From positions 1 to 64,000 of the forward strand of contig NZ_VULZ01000015.1 of the NCBI RefSeq assembly GCF_009696445.1: a DNA stretch of 64,000 nt, written 5' to 3'. The notes beneath the pieces are model-generated. The model did no database searches. It had not been told where the DNA came from and saw only the letters and a program-made list of their open reading frames with translations. Each line of letters starts with the position of its first letter. Position 1 is the stretch's first letter. This stretch comes from Porcincola intestinalis (GTDB taxonomy: Bacteria > Bacillota > Clostridia > Lachnospirales > Lachnospiraceae). Positions 1 through 6,926 of this stretch are shown piece by piece. A program made the translations under genes and the position numbers.

Positions 1-68
1 TCTTCTGCCAGTAGCCGTTCAATGATCTTTACTTTTTCTATCGGATCAATTTTGCTTTTCCTAGACAT
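1..68 (-). CDS. IS3-family transposase OrfA, N-terminal fragment (runs off the window)
   Basis: The minus strand from 68 reads MSRKSKIDPIEKVKIIERLL and continues past the left edge. This is the usual start of an IS3/IS150 OrfA, a helix-turn-helix protein that binds the element ends and is normally joined to the DDE catalytic OrfB by programmed frameshifting. Only 22 residues are visible, so integrity and activity cannot be judged. The start sits just inside the IS end. Confidence 0.6.
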   Translation of the reverse strand, partial: MSRKSKIDPIEKVKIIERLLAE

Positions 69-73
69 AGAAA

Positions 74-117
74 TACCCCCAAGTAGGTTTTATATTTCAT
101 TGTCCTACTTGGGGGTA
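74..117. repeat. 14-bp perfect inverted repeat inside the IS end
   Basis: TACCCCCAAGTAGG at 74-87 is repeated inverted at 104-117, separated by 16 bases. It lies between the IS terminus and the orfA start. The outer arm is part of the terminal inverted repeat. The hairpin could also block read-through transcription or translation into orfA, as in several IS elements (inference). Confidence 0.6.
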
Positions 118-351
118 GCATATCATTTCCAAATGGAAAGCAGGGGCGGCTTTTTGTCTGTAATCCGCTATCTTTCACTCGCTGACAGCTACACTGACAG
201 CATTCACACACGAGCGTAAAACGAAAAAAATGATGACGAGCATCGCTTTTCCGTAGCTCCGTTTCGCACCTTATGCTAGTATTGGATCCGGAATTGCATG
301 CATGTCTGAATGCATGCGTGAATTACTCATGTAATGAAAGGTGATGCCATC

Positions 352-651
352 ATGGCTTATACCTATATGCTCCGGTGCTTCGGTGGTTCTCTGTACACCG
401 GATGGACGAATGATCTCGTGAAGCGGCTTGCAGCACACAGTTCTGGAAAAGGCGCTCGGTATACCCGAAGCCACCGTCCGGTTTCCCTAGCCTACTTCGA
501 GTGCAGTGCCACAAAGGAGGATGCCATGCGCCGTGAATATCAGATCAAGCAGCTTACCCGGAAGGAAAAGGAAGCGTTGATCGCCGCTCTCCCAGACGAC
601 ATTCTTCAGCAGATCGAAGCAATCAACACCCAATTACCTTCTCAAGATTAA
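352..651 (+). CDS. GIY-YIG domain protein, UPF0213 (YhbQ/YazA-like)
   Basis: A protein of 99 residues, the usual size of the single-domain UPF0213 family. It starts MAYTYMLRCFGGSLYTGWT, where the spaced Y-M-L and Y-T-G form the GIY-YIG motif. The catalytic Arg region (KRLAAH), the SGKGARYTR segment and the Glu of REYQIKQL follow. GIY-YIG proteins are metal-dependent nucleases; the stand-alone family is poorly characterised and linked to DNA repair, so its substrate is unknown. The start at 352 is preferred over 334 because AAAGGTGAT lies at the right distance upstream. It converges on the nucleoside permease gene with an 18-base gap and no obvious terminator. Confidence 0.85.
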   Translation: MAYTYMLRCFGGSLYTGWTNDLVKRLAAHSSGKGARYTRSHRPVSLAYFECSATKEDAMRREYQIKQLTRKEKEALIAALPDDILQQIEAINTQLPSQD

Positions 652-669
652 CAAATTAACAATCAAAAT

Positions 670-1779
670 TTATTTGACTTCTCCGCCGAGAATCGCATCG
701 ACAGCAGCTTTTGTGACCTTGTATCCGTTCTCCATGGAGGTCGGGAAGATATCGAACGTCTCCGCAGAGTCTCCGGTAGGCGCCTTTTCATCACCCCAAA
801 GGGTTCCAGGTGTATTTCCGCTCATGAAGGCATCCGTGTTGACGGAATCACGGATAATCAGGAAACGGTCGAGGAGTCCATAGCGGTCAGCCACATCTGC
901 CAGCGCCACATCCTCCATCTCGGTCGTTGCGTACGGATCCGGGCAATCATAGGTCTTCGCAATCAGGATCGCATTGGCATGATCGTACTTTCCCTTCCAA
1001 TAGTTATCTCCGGTGACTGTCGTGCCTTTCAGGACCTTCGGATCTCTGACCGCCCAGTCTGCGTCATCAAACTCATCCTTCATGAACTTCCGGGTCTGGT
1101 CAGTTGTCTCCAGCTTGACGTCCTTGGTCACTTCATAGACCTGATCTGTGAGGGCTGTGTTCAAATGCTTGAATGCAGAGCCATCGTAGCTTGCGTCATG
1201 GTACCAGGTCGTCTCGCTGTCAGAATTCGTCATCTCACGAATATCCGCCTTATGCCCGAGATCATAGTCAACTGCGGAAGTAATGATAAATACATCGCCC
1301 ATCGTTCCGTACTCGATTGCGGAGCCTGCGCAACCAACGCTGATGATATAGGTATCAGAGAAGTCAAAGCGTGAATCATTCAGAATAGAAGTCAGACTGG
1401 TCGCGGCATTCACCTTACCCATCCCAGTGACATAAAGCGCCACGCCGTCTTTGACATAGAGCTTGGAGCCGCTGAGGCTTCCGGCAATATCATAAGCCTC
1501 TCCGCCTTCGCAGTATTCCTTGTAAAGAAGTTCACCCTCTCCTACCTTTCCGTCATCCAGGGTTCCGATCTCAAACTTTGGAAGCAGAAGAACCTTGATC
1601 TTTTCCTGCCCTGCGACAGCCTGGGCCGTAAACGGATTCTCCGTTTCCTCAGCATTTGCATTTGCCTCTGTCCCTGCTGCCTCCGTCGTCAGTTCTGTGC
1701 TCTCGGCCATCACGGACATCTGCGTCAGGCCAAGTGTCATCCCCAGCACCATCATAGCAGCCAGAAGTCTCTTTTTCAT
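670..1779 (-). CDS. Purine nucleoside permease (NUP family), secreted
   Basis: A protein of 369 residues with a signal peptide (MKKRLLAAMMVLGMTLGL, probable cut after VMA) and a Glu/Thr/Ala-rich linker to about residue 50. The rest matches the NUP family: KVLLLPKFEIG, VTGMGKVNAATSL, ISVGCAGSA, ITSAVDYDLGH and RDSVNTD. NUP proteins share the nucleoside phosphorylase fold and bind purine nucleosides; the permease name comes from yeast, and export of this protein suggests an extracellular or wall-side role (inference). The SD GGGAGGAG precedes the ATG. No lipobox Cys is present. It has its own promoter, divergent from trxA. Confidence 0.8.
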   Translation of the reverse strand: MKKRLLAAMMVLGMTLGLTQMSVMAESTELTTEAAGTEANANAEETENPFTAQAVAGQEKIKVLLLPKFEIGTLDDGKVGEGELLYKEYCEGGEAYDIAGSLSGSKLYVKDGVALYVTGMGKVNAATSLTSILNDSRFDFSDTYIISVGCAGSAIEYGTMGDVFIITSAVDYDLGHKADIREMTNSDSETTWYHDASYDGSAFKHLNTALTDQVYEVTKDVKLETTDQTRKFMKDEFDDADWAVRDPKVLKGTTVTGDNYWKGKYDHANAILIAKTYDCPDPYATTEMEDVALADVADRYGLLDRFLIIRDSVNTDAFMSGNTPGTLWGDEKAPTGDSAETFDIFPTSMENGYKVTKAAVDAILGGEVK

Positions 1780-1846
1780 TCAGCTCTCCTCCCATTCCTT
1801 GTTGTCATTATGAACCTGTCATCGAGCTACAAATTACATGGTTCAC

Positions 1847-1875
1847 ATCATAATGTTTTGCAGAATCGGAGTCAA
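1847..1875 (-). promoter_or_regulatory. Sigma70-type promoter of the nucleoside permease gene
   Basis: On the minus strand TTGACT (1875-1870) and TATGAT (1852-1847) are 17 bases apart, about 70 bases upstream of the ATG. A second TTGACA lies further upstream at about 1900. The divergent region 1780-2198 holds this promoter and that of trxA; no riboswitch or RNA gene is recognisable in it. Confidence 0.5.
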
Positions 1876-2037
1876 TGCCAAAATAATTTTCTTGTCAAAA
1901 AACTTTATTTCTGTTGTATTCTGGAATGTGCCGTATTTTTTGCGTATTTTATGTTTTGAAAGCTCTGACCTGAACACGTCAATCCTTCCAGCATGACGAC
2001 ATTACGGCATTTTTTCTTTGTATATGTAACAACATCA

Positions 2038-2066
2038 CAGAACTCCTCCTGCCCGGATGCTATAAT
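2038..2066 (+). promoter_or_regulatory. Extended -10 promoter of trxA-trxB
   Basis: TGCTATAAT (2058-2066) is a consensus extended -10. The -35 position (2038-2043, CAGAAC) is poor, as is common for extended -10 promoters. The leader to the trxA start is about 125 bases and GC-rich. Confidence 0.5.
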
Positions 2067-2198
2067 AACCTCACAAAGCAGAAAACAACCCAGTCAACCG
2101 TCCCTCCCGGAACGGTCAGACCATCAGGCTCCGCCTGCAGGCGCCGCGTCCAGCGGCTCCCAGTGGCGGGTTCCATCAATATGAAGGAGGATTCACAG

Positions 2199-2525
2199 AT
2201 GTCTGTTATCAATATCACTCAGAATACCTATCAGCAGGAAGTACTGAACAACGAGAAGCCCGTTCTTCTGGACTTCTGGGCGCCCTGGTGCGGATACTGC
2301 CGCAGAATCGCCCCTGCGTTCGACAAAATCGCAGAAGAGTATGCTGACACACTTGTCGCTGCAAAAGTGAATATCGACGATGAGCCAGGTCTTGCAGAGG
2401 CAGAGAAGGTCGAGGTTATCCCGACGCTCATTCTCTACAAGGGAGGTAAGGCAGTTGACTCTATCGTGGCTCCGGATTCAAAAGCTGCGATCGACCGGTT
2501 CCTCAAGGAAGCGCTTTCCAAATAA
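2199..2525 (+). CDS. trxA: Thioredoxin with a CGYC active site
   Basis: A protein of 108 residues, the normal thioredoxin length. The active site is WAPWCGYC (Cys31, Cys34), so the usual Pro between the cysteines and next to the second is Tyr. The buried Asp (LLDFW, Asp25) and the cis-Pro loop (VIPTLILY) are conserved. It reduces protein disulfides in the cytosol and is recharged by the TrxB encoded 15 bases downstream. The start at 2199 follows GAAGGAGGATTCACAG; a GTG at 2163 in frame is less likely. The CGYC variant should shift the redox potential compared with CGPC (inference). Confidence 0.92.
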   Translation: MSVINITQNTYQQEVLNNEKPVLLDFWAPWCGYCRRIAPAFDKIAEEYADTLVAAKVNIDDEPGLAEAEKVEVIPTLILYKGGKAVDSIVAPDSKAAIDRFLKEALSK

Positions 2526-2540
2526 CAGGAGGTCTGGAAC

Positions 2541-3473
2541 ATGAGTGAGAAGCATCTATATGATATGGTGGTGGTCGGCGGGGGCCCCGCCGGTTATACG
2601 ACTGCCCTGTATGCGGCCAGAGCCGGCCTGGATGTCGTCGTACTCGAGAAGCTCTCTGCCGGCGGCCAGATGGCACTGACAACCCAGATTGATAACTATC
2701 CCGGCTTTGACGAAGGCGTTGATGGCTTTGAACTTGCCGAGAAGATGCAAAGACAGGCGGAACGATTCGGAAGCAAAAGCGAGTTTGCGGATGTGACCGG
2801 AATGGATCTGACTAGAAATCCATATGTGATTCAGACTGAGGATGGGGAATTCCATGCCCGGACGGTTGTCATCGCAACCGGCGCGGATCCCAGAGAACTT
2901 GGACTTCCAGGAGAAAAAGCGCTCGTTGGAAAAGGACTCGCTTACTGTGCGTCATGTGATGGCATGTTCTATAAAGACAAGGATGTTGCGGTTGTCGGCG
3001 GGGGCAATACGGCCGCTGCCGACGCACTTCTCCTGAGCCGTATTGCCAGAACAGTCACACTGATCCACCGCAGAGATACGCTCCGCGCCACAAAGGTCTA
3101 CCATGAGCCGCTGATGAAGGCGGAAAATGTGAACTTTGTCTGGAACAGCACGGTCACAGAGCTTCTGCACAATGAAAAACTGACCGGTCTCCGTCTGAAA
3201 AATGTCCAGACCGGTGCGCTTAGTACGCTCTCGTGTGACGGCGTCTTTGTCAGCATTGGCCGGAAGCCCTCGACATCCTTTGTGAAGGGACAGCTTGCGC
3301 TCGATCCGGGCGGCTACATCATCGCCGGAGAGAATACCCAGACCAGCGTCCCCGGTGTCTTTGCCGTCGGAGATGTCCGGACCAAGTCTGTCCGTCAGAT
3401 CGTGACGGCAGTAGCGGACGGGGCTGTGGCTGTTCACATGGCAGAAGAATATCTGGCTTCCCTGAAGCCTTGA
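2541..3473 (+). CDS. trxB: Thioredoxin-disulfide reductase (NADPH, FAD)
   Basis: A protein of 310 residues typical of low-molecular-weight thioredoxin reductases. The FAD-binding GGGPAG is at residues 13-18, the redox pair CASC at Cys136/Cys139, the NADPH-binding GGGNTAAA near 153 with HRRD after it, and the C-terminal FAD motif VGDV near 278. It passes electrons from NADPH to the thioredoxin encoded just upstream. An AGGAGG lies 9-14 bases before the ATG. The two genes form a compact operon. No clear terminator is visible in 3474-3676. Confidence 0.93.
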   Translation: MSEKHLYDMVVVGGGPAGYTTALYAARAGLDVVVLEKLSAGGQMALTTQIDNYPGFDEGVDGFELAEKMQRQAERFGSKSEFADVTGMDLTRNPYVIQTEDGEFHARTVVIATGADPRELGLPGEKALVGKGLAYCASCDGMFYKDKDVAVVGGGNTAAADALLLSRIARTVTLIHRRDTLRATKVYHEPLMKAENVNFVWNSTVTELLHNEKLTGLRLKNVQTGALSTLSCDGVFVSIGRKPSTSFVKGQLALDPGGYIIAGENTQTSVPGVFAVGDVRTKSVRQIVTAVADGAVAVHMAEEYLASLKP

Positions 3474-3676
3474 GAATAAAGCATCCACATCACCGTACGA
3501 ACCTGGAGCTGACATCGCTGTGAGTCCTGCCAGGCAGCTGCAGATAATTCCATCATACACTTACCCCGGCCAGAATAGAAAGGACAGATGCGGGAGGCGA
3601 GGAGCAGACAGCGAAAAACACTCCGCGGTACATCGGCCGGGGCAAGCGGCAGCTTGCGACAGAGCATCCTTCTCGA

Positions 3677-3955
3677 TCAGCAGTAAAACTGAATTTGTTC
3701 AAAATATTGAATCCACTTTTGAAATACAATCTGATGCTGTGACTCTATGATGCGCATGATATTCCTTAGAGTCTTAGCCGGAATATCTGAATTGTTGTTT
3801 GCCAGAAGACACTTGCCTGTTCGGGTAAGCCATATCTTCGTTGCATTTGGCTGCGGGCTGCCCTCTGCCACGTGAACGTGTACCGGTTCAAGCGGATCAT
3901 TTTCATTGGACCAAAAATACACCCAATACGATCCGATTTTAAAAACCTGAGGCAT
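3677..3955 (-). CDS. DUF4160 family small protein
   Basis: A protein of 92 residues starting MPQVFKIGSYWVYFWSNEND, followed by the P-V-H-V-H-V segment that marks DUF4160. The start at 3955 is chosen for the GGGGGAT six bases upstream; this GGGG lies in the end of the preceding gene, which overlaps it by 17 bases, so the two are translationally coupled. DUF4160 genes often sit beside a small partner (commonly DUF2442) and have been suggested to be toxin-antitoxin-like, without proof that I know of. The DNA here is more AT-rich than its neighbours, which hints at acquisition (inference). Confidence 0.75.
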   Translation of the reverse strand: MPQVFKIGSYWVYFWSNENDPLEPVHVHVAEGSPQPNATKIWLTRTGKCLLANNNSDIPAKTLRNIMRIIESQHQIVFQKWIQYFEQIQFYC

Positions 3956-4208
3956 TCTGAAATCCCCCATCTTTGGCAAATTCGATAATCAGATTAGCTG
4001 AATTTTCAATTATTCTCTGGTATCTGGCAATATCCTCCTGCGTAAATCCAAAGACGTCTTCCCACCTATATTCAGGCAAGAAACAGGTCGCGTGATGAAA
4101 TCCATCTTTGGCATCCGCTTTTTCAACATATACCTTTACTTTGCCTTGTTCTAATATCTGCGAGTGAACAATCTCGGTTCCATCATCCAAAGTTAAAAAT
4201 GGATACAT
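3939..4208 (-). CDS. Hypothetical partner of the DUF4160 protein
   Basis: A protein of 89 residues starting MYPFLTLDDGTEIVHSQI. I do not recognise a named domain with certainty. It is acidic, with a beta-rich first half (VKVYVEKAD, HHATCFLPEY) and a helical C-terminus (QEDIARYQRIIENSANLI). GGAGGTG lies about 9 bases before the ATG at 4208, which favours this over the in-frame ATG at 4226. It is the first gene of a two-gene operon with the DUF4160 gene, under the promoter at 4256-4284. The position resembles that of DUF2442 partners, but the sequence is not clearly that family. Confidence 0.7.
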   Translation of the reverse strand: MYPFLTLDDGTEIVHSQILEQGKVKVYVEKADAKDGFHHATCFLPEYRWEDVFGFTQEDIARYQRIIENSANLIIEFAKDGGFQNASGF

Positions 4209-4255
4209 CACTGTTACCACCTCCATATATTCTCCAGAATGATTGTTCTGCCTGA

Positions 4256-4284
4256 ATTATACAAATGAATTTATATAAACTCAA
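4256..4284 (-). promoter_or_regulatory. Promoter of the DUF4160 pair
   Basis: On the minus strand TTGAGT (4284-4279) and TATAAT (4261-4256) are 17 bases apart, about 50 bases before the first start codon. In the intergenic stretch 4209-4522 the only other structure I see is the tRNA terminator at 4477-4513. Confidence 0.6.
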
Positions 4285-4476
4285 GAAAGCAACTGCTCTT
4301 ACGAGCTGATATGGTTCAGATGGTTCAGAATAAGATTGTATTCACGCTTGTCGCTGTAATCATACAGCTTCCTTGTAGTATCTAATCCGTGTGGCTCTTC
4401 TGCCCAGATTTAAAGCTGTCATTCACGTTACCGCCCAGCAATGACCGGGGTGATGACTTTTTACAACAAAAACAAA

Positions 4477-4513
4477 AAGCTGAAAACCTTGAAAAATACA
4501 AGGCTTTCAGCTT
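4477..4513 (-). terminator. Intrinsic terminator of tRNA-Trp
   Basis: On the minus strand AAGCTGAAAGCCTTG pairs with CAAGGTTTTCAGCTT around a TATTTTT loop (one mismatch), followed by TTTGTTTTTG. It lies 10 bases past the tRNA 3' end. Confidence 0.8.
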
Positions 4514-4522
4514 CACTAAAAG

Positions 4523-4593
4523 CAGGGGATGAGAGAATCGAACTCCCGCCAAAGGTTTTGGAGACCCCTATCATACCATTTGACCAATCCCCT
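4523..4593 (-). tRNA. tRNA-Trp (CCA)
   Basis: A 71-base cloverleaf on the minus strand. The acceptor stem is AGGGGAT/ATCCCCT. The anticodon stem GGGGT/ACCTT carries the loop CTCCAAA, with anticodon CCA. The T-arm is GGGAG-TTCGATT-CTCTC and the discriminator is G73, as expected for bacterial tRNA-Trp. The 3' CCA is not encoded. Two G-U pairs stand at the base of the anticodon stem. It has its own promoter and terminator. Confidence 0.9.
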
Positions 4594-4633
4594 ATCACGC
4601 CAACAAGCCTCACGGCTTTACGGCGACTTTTTA

Positions 4634-4663
4634 TTTATAACATAGCAAGCTCTCAGATGTCAA
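4634..4663 (-). promoter_or_regulatory. Promoter of tRNA-Trp
   Basis: On the minus strand TTGACA (4663-4658) and TATAAA (4639-4634) are separated by 18 bases (17 to the overlapping TTATAA), about 40 bases before the tRNA. Confidence 0.6.
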
Positions 4664-4851
4664 GTATCGAGTTTTGACTGGACTTGTCCAAAAAACCTTC
4701 AAAATTTTTTGTTCTTTCATGATTCCCTCTTCCCAATCTGAATGATCTATGCTATATTGATTTTACGCAATATAATTTATATCAACTATAAGACAACTGA
4801 TTTCACAGACTTTTTAATGGCTTTTCTGCAATGCAGAGAAAGGGGAACGTT

Positions 4852-5375
4852 ATGAGCATCTATGATTACACCGTTACAGACCGCAGTGGTAACGAGGTTT
4901 CGCTGAAGCAGTTCGAAGGAAAGGTTCTCATCATTGTCAACACAGCAACCGGCTGCGGATTTACGCCGCACTACAAGCCACTGGAGGAAATGTACGAAAA
5001 GTACCATGATCAGGGTCTGGAGATTCTGGACATCCCCTGCAATCAGTTTGCAGACCAGACGCCCGGCTCAGATGATGAAGTGCACTCCATACACAATTTG
5101 ATCAGATGCACAAGTCCGATGTCAATGGTCCGAATGCGCTTCCGCTCTACACCTACCTCAAGAGCTGCCAGCCGTTCCAGGGCTTCGGCAAGGGTCCGAA
5201 GGCACTGATGATGAGCACAATGCTCAAGAAGATCGACAAAGATTACAAGAACAATCCGGATATCAAATGGAACTTCACAAAATTCATCGTAGATCGCACG
5301 GGAAAAGTCACAGCACGCTTTGAACCGACCCAGAGCATGGAGGATGTCGAAAAATATGTCACTTCGCTTCTTTGA
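4852..5375 (+). pseudogene. Glutathione peroxidase-family gene broken by a small deletion
   Basis: The first frame starts [20 protein letters not shown] after AGGGGA and holds the peroxidatic Cys ([10 protein letters not shown]), the NQF motif and [10 protein letters not shown]. The reading frame then fails near 5090. The family continues in another frame as [15 protein letters not shown] and runs through the conserved IKWNFTKF to a normal C-terminus at 5375. About six residues usually found between these parts (a C-T-x-x-Y-G-like stretch) are missing, so roughly 19 bases were lost at 5089-5092. All other family residues are intact, which suggests a recent event. The first frame alone would end at 5208 with an unrelated Arg/Ser tail. 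A sequencing error is less likely because residues are lost as well as the frame. Confidence 0.8.
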
Positions 5376-5480
5376 AAACAGCTGCTGCGTCCGGCATCAC
5401 AAACCTCTGCCCGGCCAAGGAAAGACAATGCCCCTGTTTCAAAATATGCCGGGGATATAAATAAAAAAGGAAATAAAAAA

Positions 5481-5505
5481 GAGACCGCCGCAACGGTCTC
5501 TTTTT
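5481..5505 (+). terminator. Intrinsic terminator after the glutathione peroxidase pseudogene
   Basis: GAGACCG (5481-5487) pairs with CGGTCTC (5494-5500) around CCGCAA, followed by TTTTT. The preceding A-run makes it usable from the minus strand too, where it would end transcription of tRNA-Val. Confidence 0.85.
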
Positions 5506-5507
5506 CG

Positions 5508-5580
5508 TGGAGACGGTAGGACTCGAACCTATGACCTACTACACGTCAAGCAGTTGCTCTCCCAGCTGAGCTACGTCTCC
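5508..5580 (-). tRNA. tRNA-Val (GAC)
   Basis: A 73-base cloverleaf on the minus strand. The acceptor stem is GGAGACG/CGTCTCC with discriminator A. The anticodon stem ACTGC/GTAGT carries the loop TTGACGT, with anticodon GAC. The D-arm GCTCAGCTGGGAGAGC and the T-loop TTCGAGT are canonical. CCA is not encoded. It lies downstream of and on the same strand as the LacI gene. Confidence 0.92.
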
Positions 5581-5656
5581 TTATGACTTCCTCGCCCTTT
5601 CGGCAAATCAGTACCTTCTTACTATGCCACAGACGGGGAATAATTGCAAGCTTTTT

Positions 5657-6694
5657 TTACACAAAAGATACAGCTTTCCCGATTTTTTTGACGCTGCTTC
5701 CGAAGGAAAGCGTTCCACTGACCTCGAATGTTCCTGGCGTGTAGAGTGTGCCCTCGATTTTTCGGACAAGCGTGGTGACAGCCTTCTCCGCGATTTCCTC
5801 CAGGTTCACTCTGCAGCTTGTCAGCTGCAGGCCGGAAAGATGATCCGGTAAAAAGTCTTCAAACCCGGCCAGAGAAACATCCTTCGGAACCGTCAGTCCA
5901 TCCTGCTGAAGACGTGCCGCAAAGCAGCTGGCAGATGTATCGGTGCTGCAGAGATATGCCGTCGGCATGTCTTCTCTGTCGATATTGAAATATCGCTCCG
6001 GGTTGAAATCCCCGGTCTTCGGATCGCGGTCGTCGAGAACATAAGCCGGATTCACCTGCACGCCGTGTGCCATCAGTGACTTGATGTATCCTAAAAACCG
6101 GTCATCAACCGCATCTGTCAGAGTCCGCGTTCCGATAAACCCAATCTTCCTGTGTCCCATCGAAAACAGATAGTTGGTCAGCTGATACGCCATCCGGAGG
6201 TTGTCCGTAACGATGCTGTCCTTGCCATCCCCGATTCCCGGCGCATCAAGAAACAGATACGGAACCTTTGTTGCATCTACCATGGCCTTTCCGTACTTCT
6301 CACGGAACGATCCGAGAAATATGACGCCTCGTACCTGTCCGCCCTGAATCAATCCGGGAACCCTGCTTCCATCCTGTTCTTTCTCACTGACGACCTCCAG
6401 AACCGGAAGGTTTCCTCTGTCTCTTGCCTTTCTGGAGAGTTCCTGGAAGTATGCCCAGTAATAGGACTGTCTTCCGCTGAAAAGATTCTCCGGCACAACC
6501 ACACCGATCGTATAGCTCTTCTTCTGGCCGGGAGCCACCATTGTCTTCTGGTAACCCATGTCCGCCGCAAGCTTTCTGATCTCATCACGCTTTCGCTCGC
6601 TGACACCCTTCTGCCCTGAAAGAGCCTTCGATACGGTTACTGTGCTGACTCCTGTCCTCTTTGCAATATCTGAGAGACGAACTGCCTTTCCCAT
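5657..6694 (-). CDS. LacI-family transcriptional regulator
   Basis: A protein of 345 residues. The N-terminal helix-turn-helix (VRLSDIAKRTGVSTVTVSKA, residues 5-24) and the hinge helix before residue 55 are typical. The rest is a periplasmic-binding-protein-like sensor domain (IGVVVPENLF, GVIFLGS, IGFIGTRTLTDAVDDR) that would bind a sugar. GAAGG precedes the ATG. No sugar operon adjoins it: the next gene on this strand is mutS2 upstream and tRNA-Val downstream, so its regulon is unknown. A palindrome over its own -10 suggests autoregulation. Confidence 0.9.
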   Translation of the reverse strand: MGKAVRLSDIAKRTGVSTVTVSKALSGQKGVSERKRDEIRKLAADMGYQKTMVAPGQKKSYTIGVVVPENLFSGRQSYYWAYFQELSRKARDRGNLPVLEVVSEKEQDGSRVPGLIQGGQVRGVIFLGSFREKYGKAMVDATKVPYLFLDAPGIGDGKDSIVTDNLRMAYQLTNYLFSMGHRKIGFIGTRTLTDAVDDRFLGYIKSLMAHGVQVNPAYVLDDRDPKTGDFNPERYFNIDREDMPTAYLCSTDTSASCFAARLQQDGLTVPKDVSLAGFEDFLPDHLSGLQLTSCRVNLEEIAEKAVTTLVRKIEGTLYTPGTFEVSGTLSFGSSVKKIGKAVSFV

Positions 6695-6754
6695 GATGCC
6701 TTCTTTCTGTCTCCTGAAAATTTCCCCATATTCCCGGAAAATTATAAACCGCTA

Positions 6755-6790
6755 CATAGTGATACTATGAAATCGGCTGATCACTGTCAA
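6755..6790 (-). promoter_or_regulatory. Promoter of the LacI gene with an overlapping palindrome
   Basis: On the minus strand TTGACA (6790-6785) and TAGTAT (6767-6762) are 17 bases apart. The inverted repeat CATAGT-GAT-ACTATG (6755-6769) covers the -10 and is placed like an autoregulatory operator. The family link is inferred from position only. Confidence 0.55.
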
Positions 6791-6926
6791 GAATAATTAT
6801 GTACTGTTTGTGTATTTTGTGTATATTCAGACCTCTCCGCTTTATATATCGCCTGTCCGGAGTATGCATCCTGTCGGACATTCATTATTGTTTTATGACA
6901 TCACAGGCGTTCACACCACCCGATGC

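Larger units (their letters stand above)
1..120 (-). mobile_element. End of an IS3-family (IS150-like) insertion sequence
   Basis: Read on the minus strand, the element begins at about 120 with TGCTACCCCCAAGTAGGACA. This resembles the TG...ACCCCCAAA-GTTGGACA ends known for IS150-group elements. The transposase start lies about 50 bases inside. The rest of the element is off the left edge, so its other end and the target duplication cannot be seen. The boundary at 120 is inferred from the terminal TG and the family consensus. Confidence 0.6.

Noticed and set aside
291-318. TGCATGCATG / AATGCATGCG near-palindrome upstream of the GIY-YIG gene
   Set aside because: The GCATGC repeats are self-complementary short words and no promoter context supports a site.
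1862-2180. Possible riboswitch upstream of trxA or the nucleoside permease
   Set aside because: No purine, TPP, SAM or other known conserved core was found; only promoter elements can be supported.
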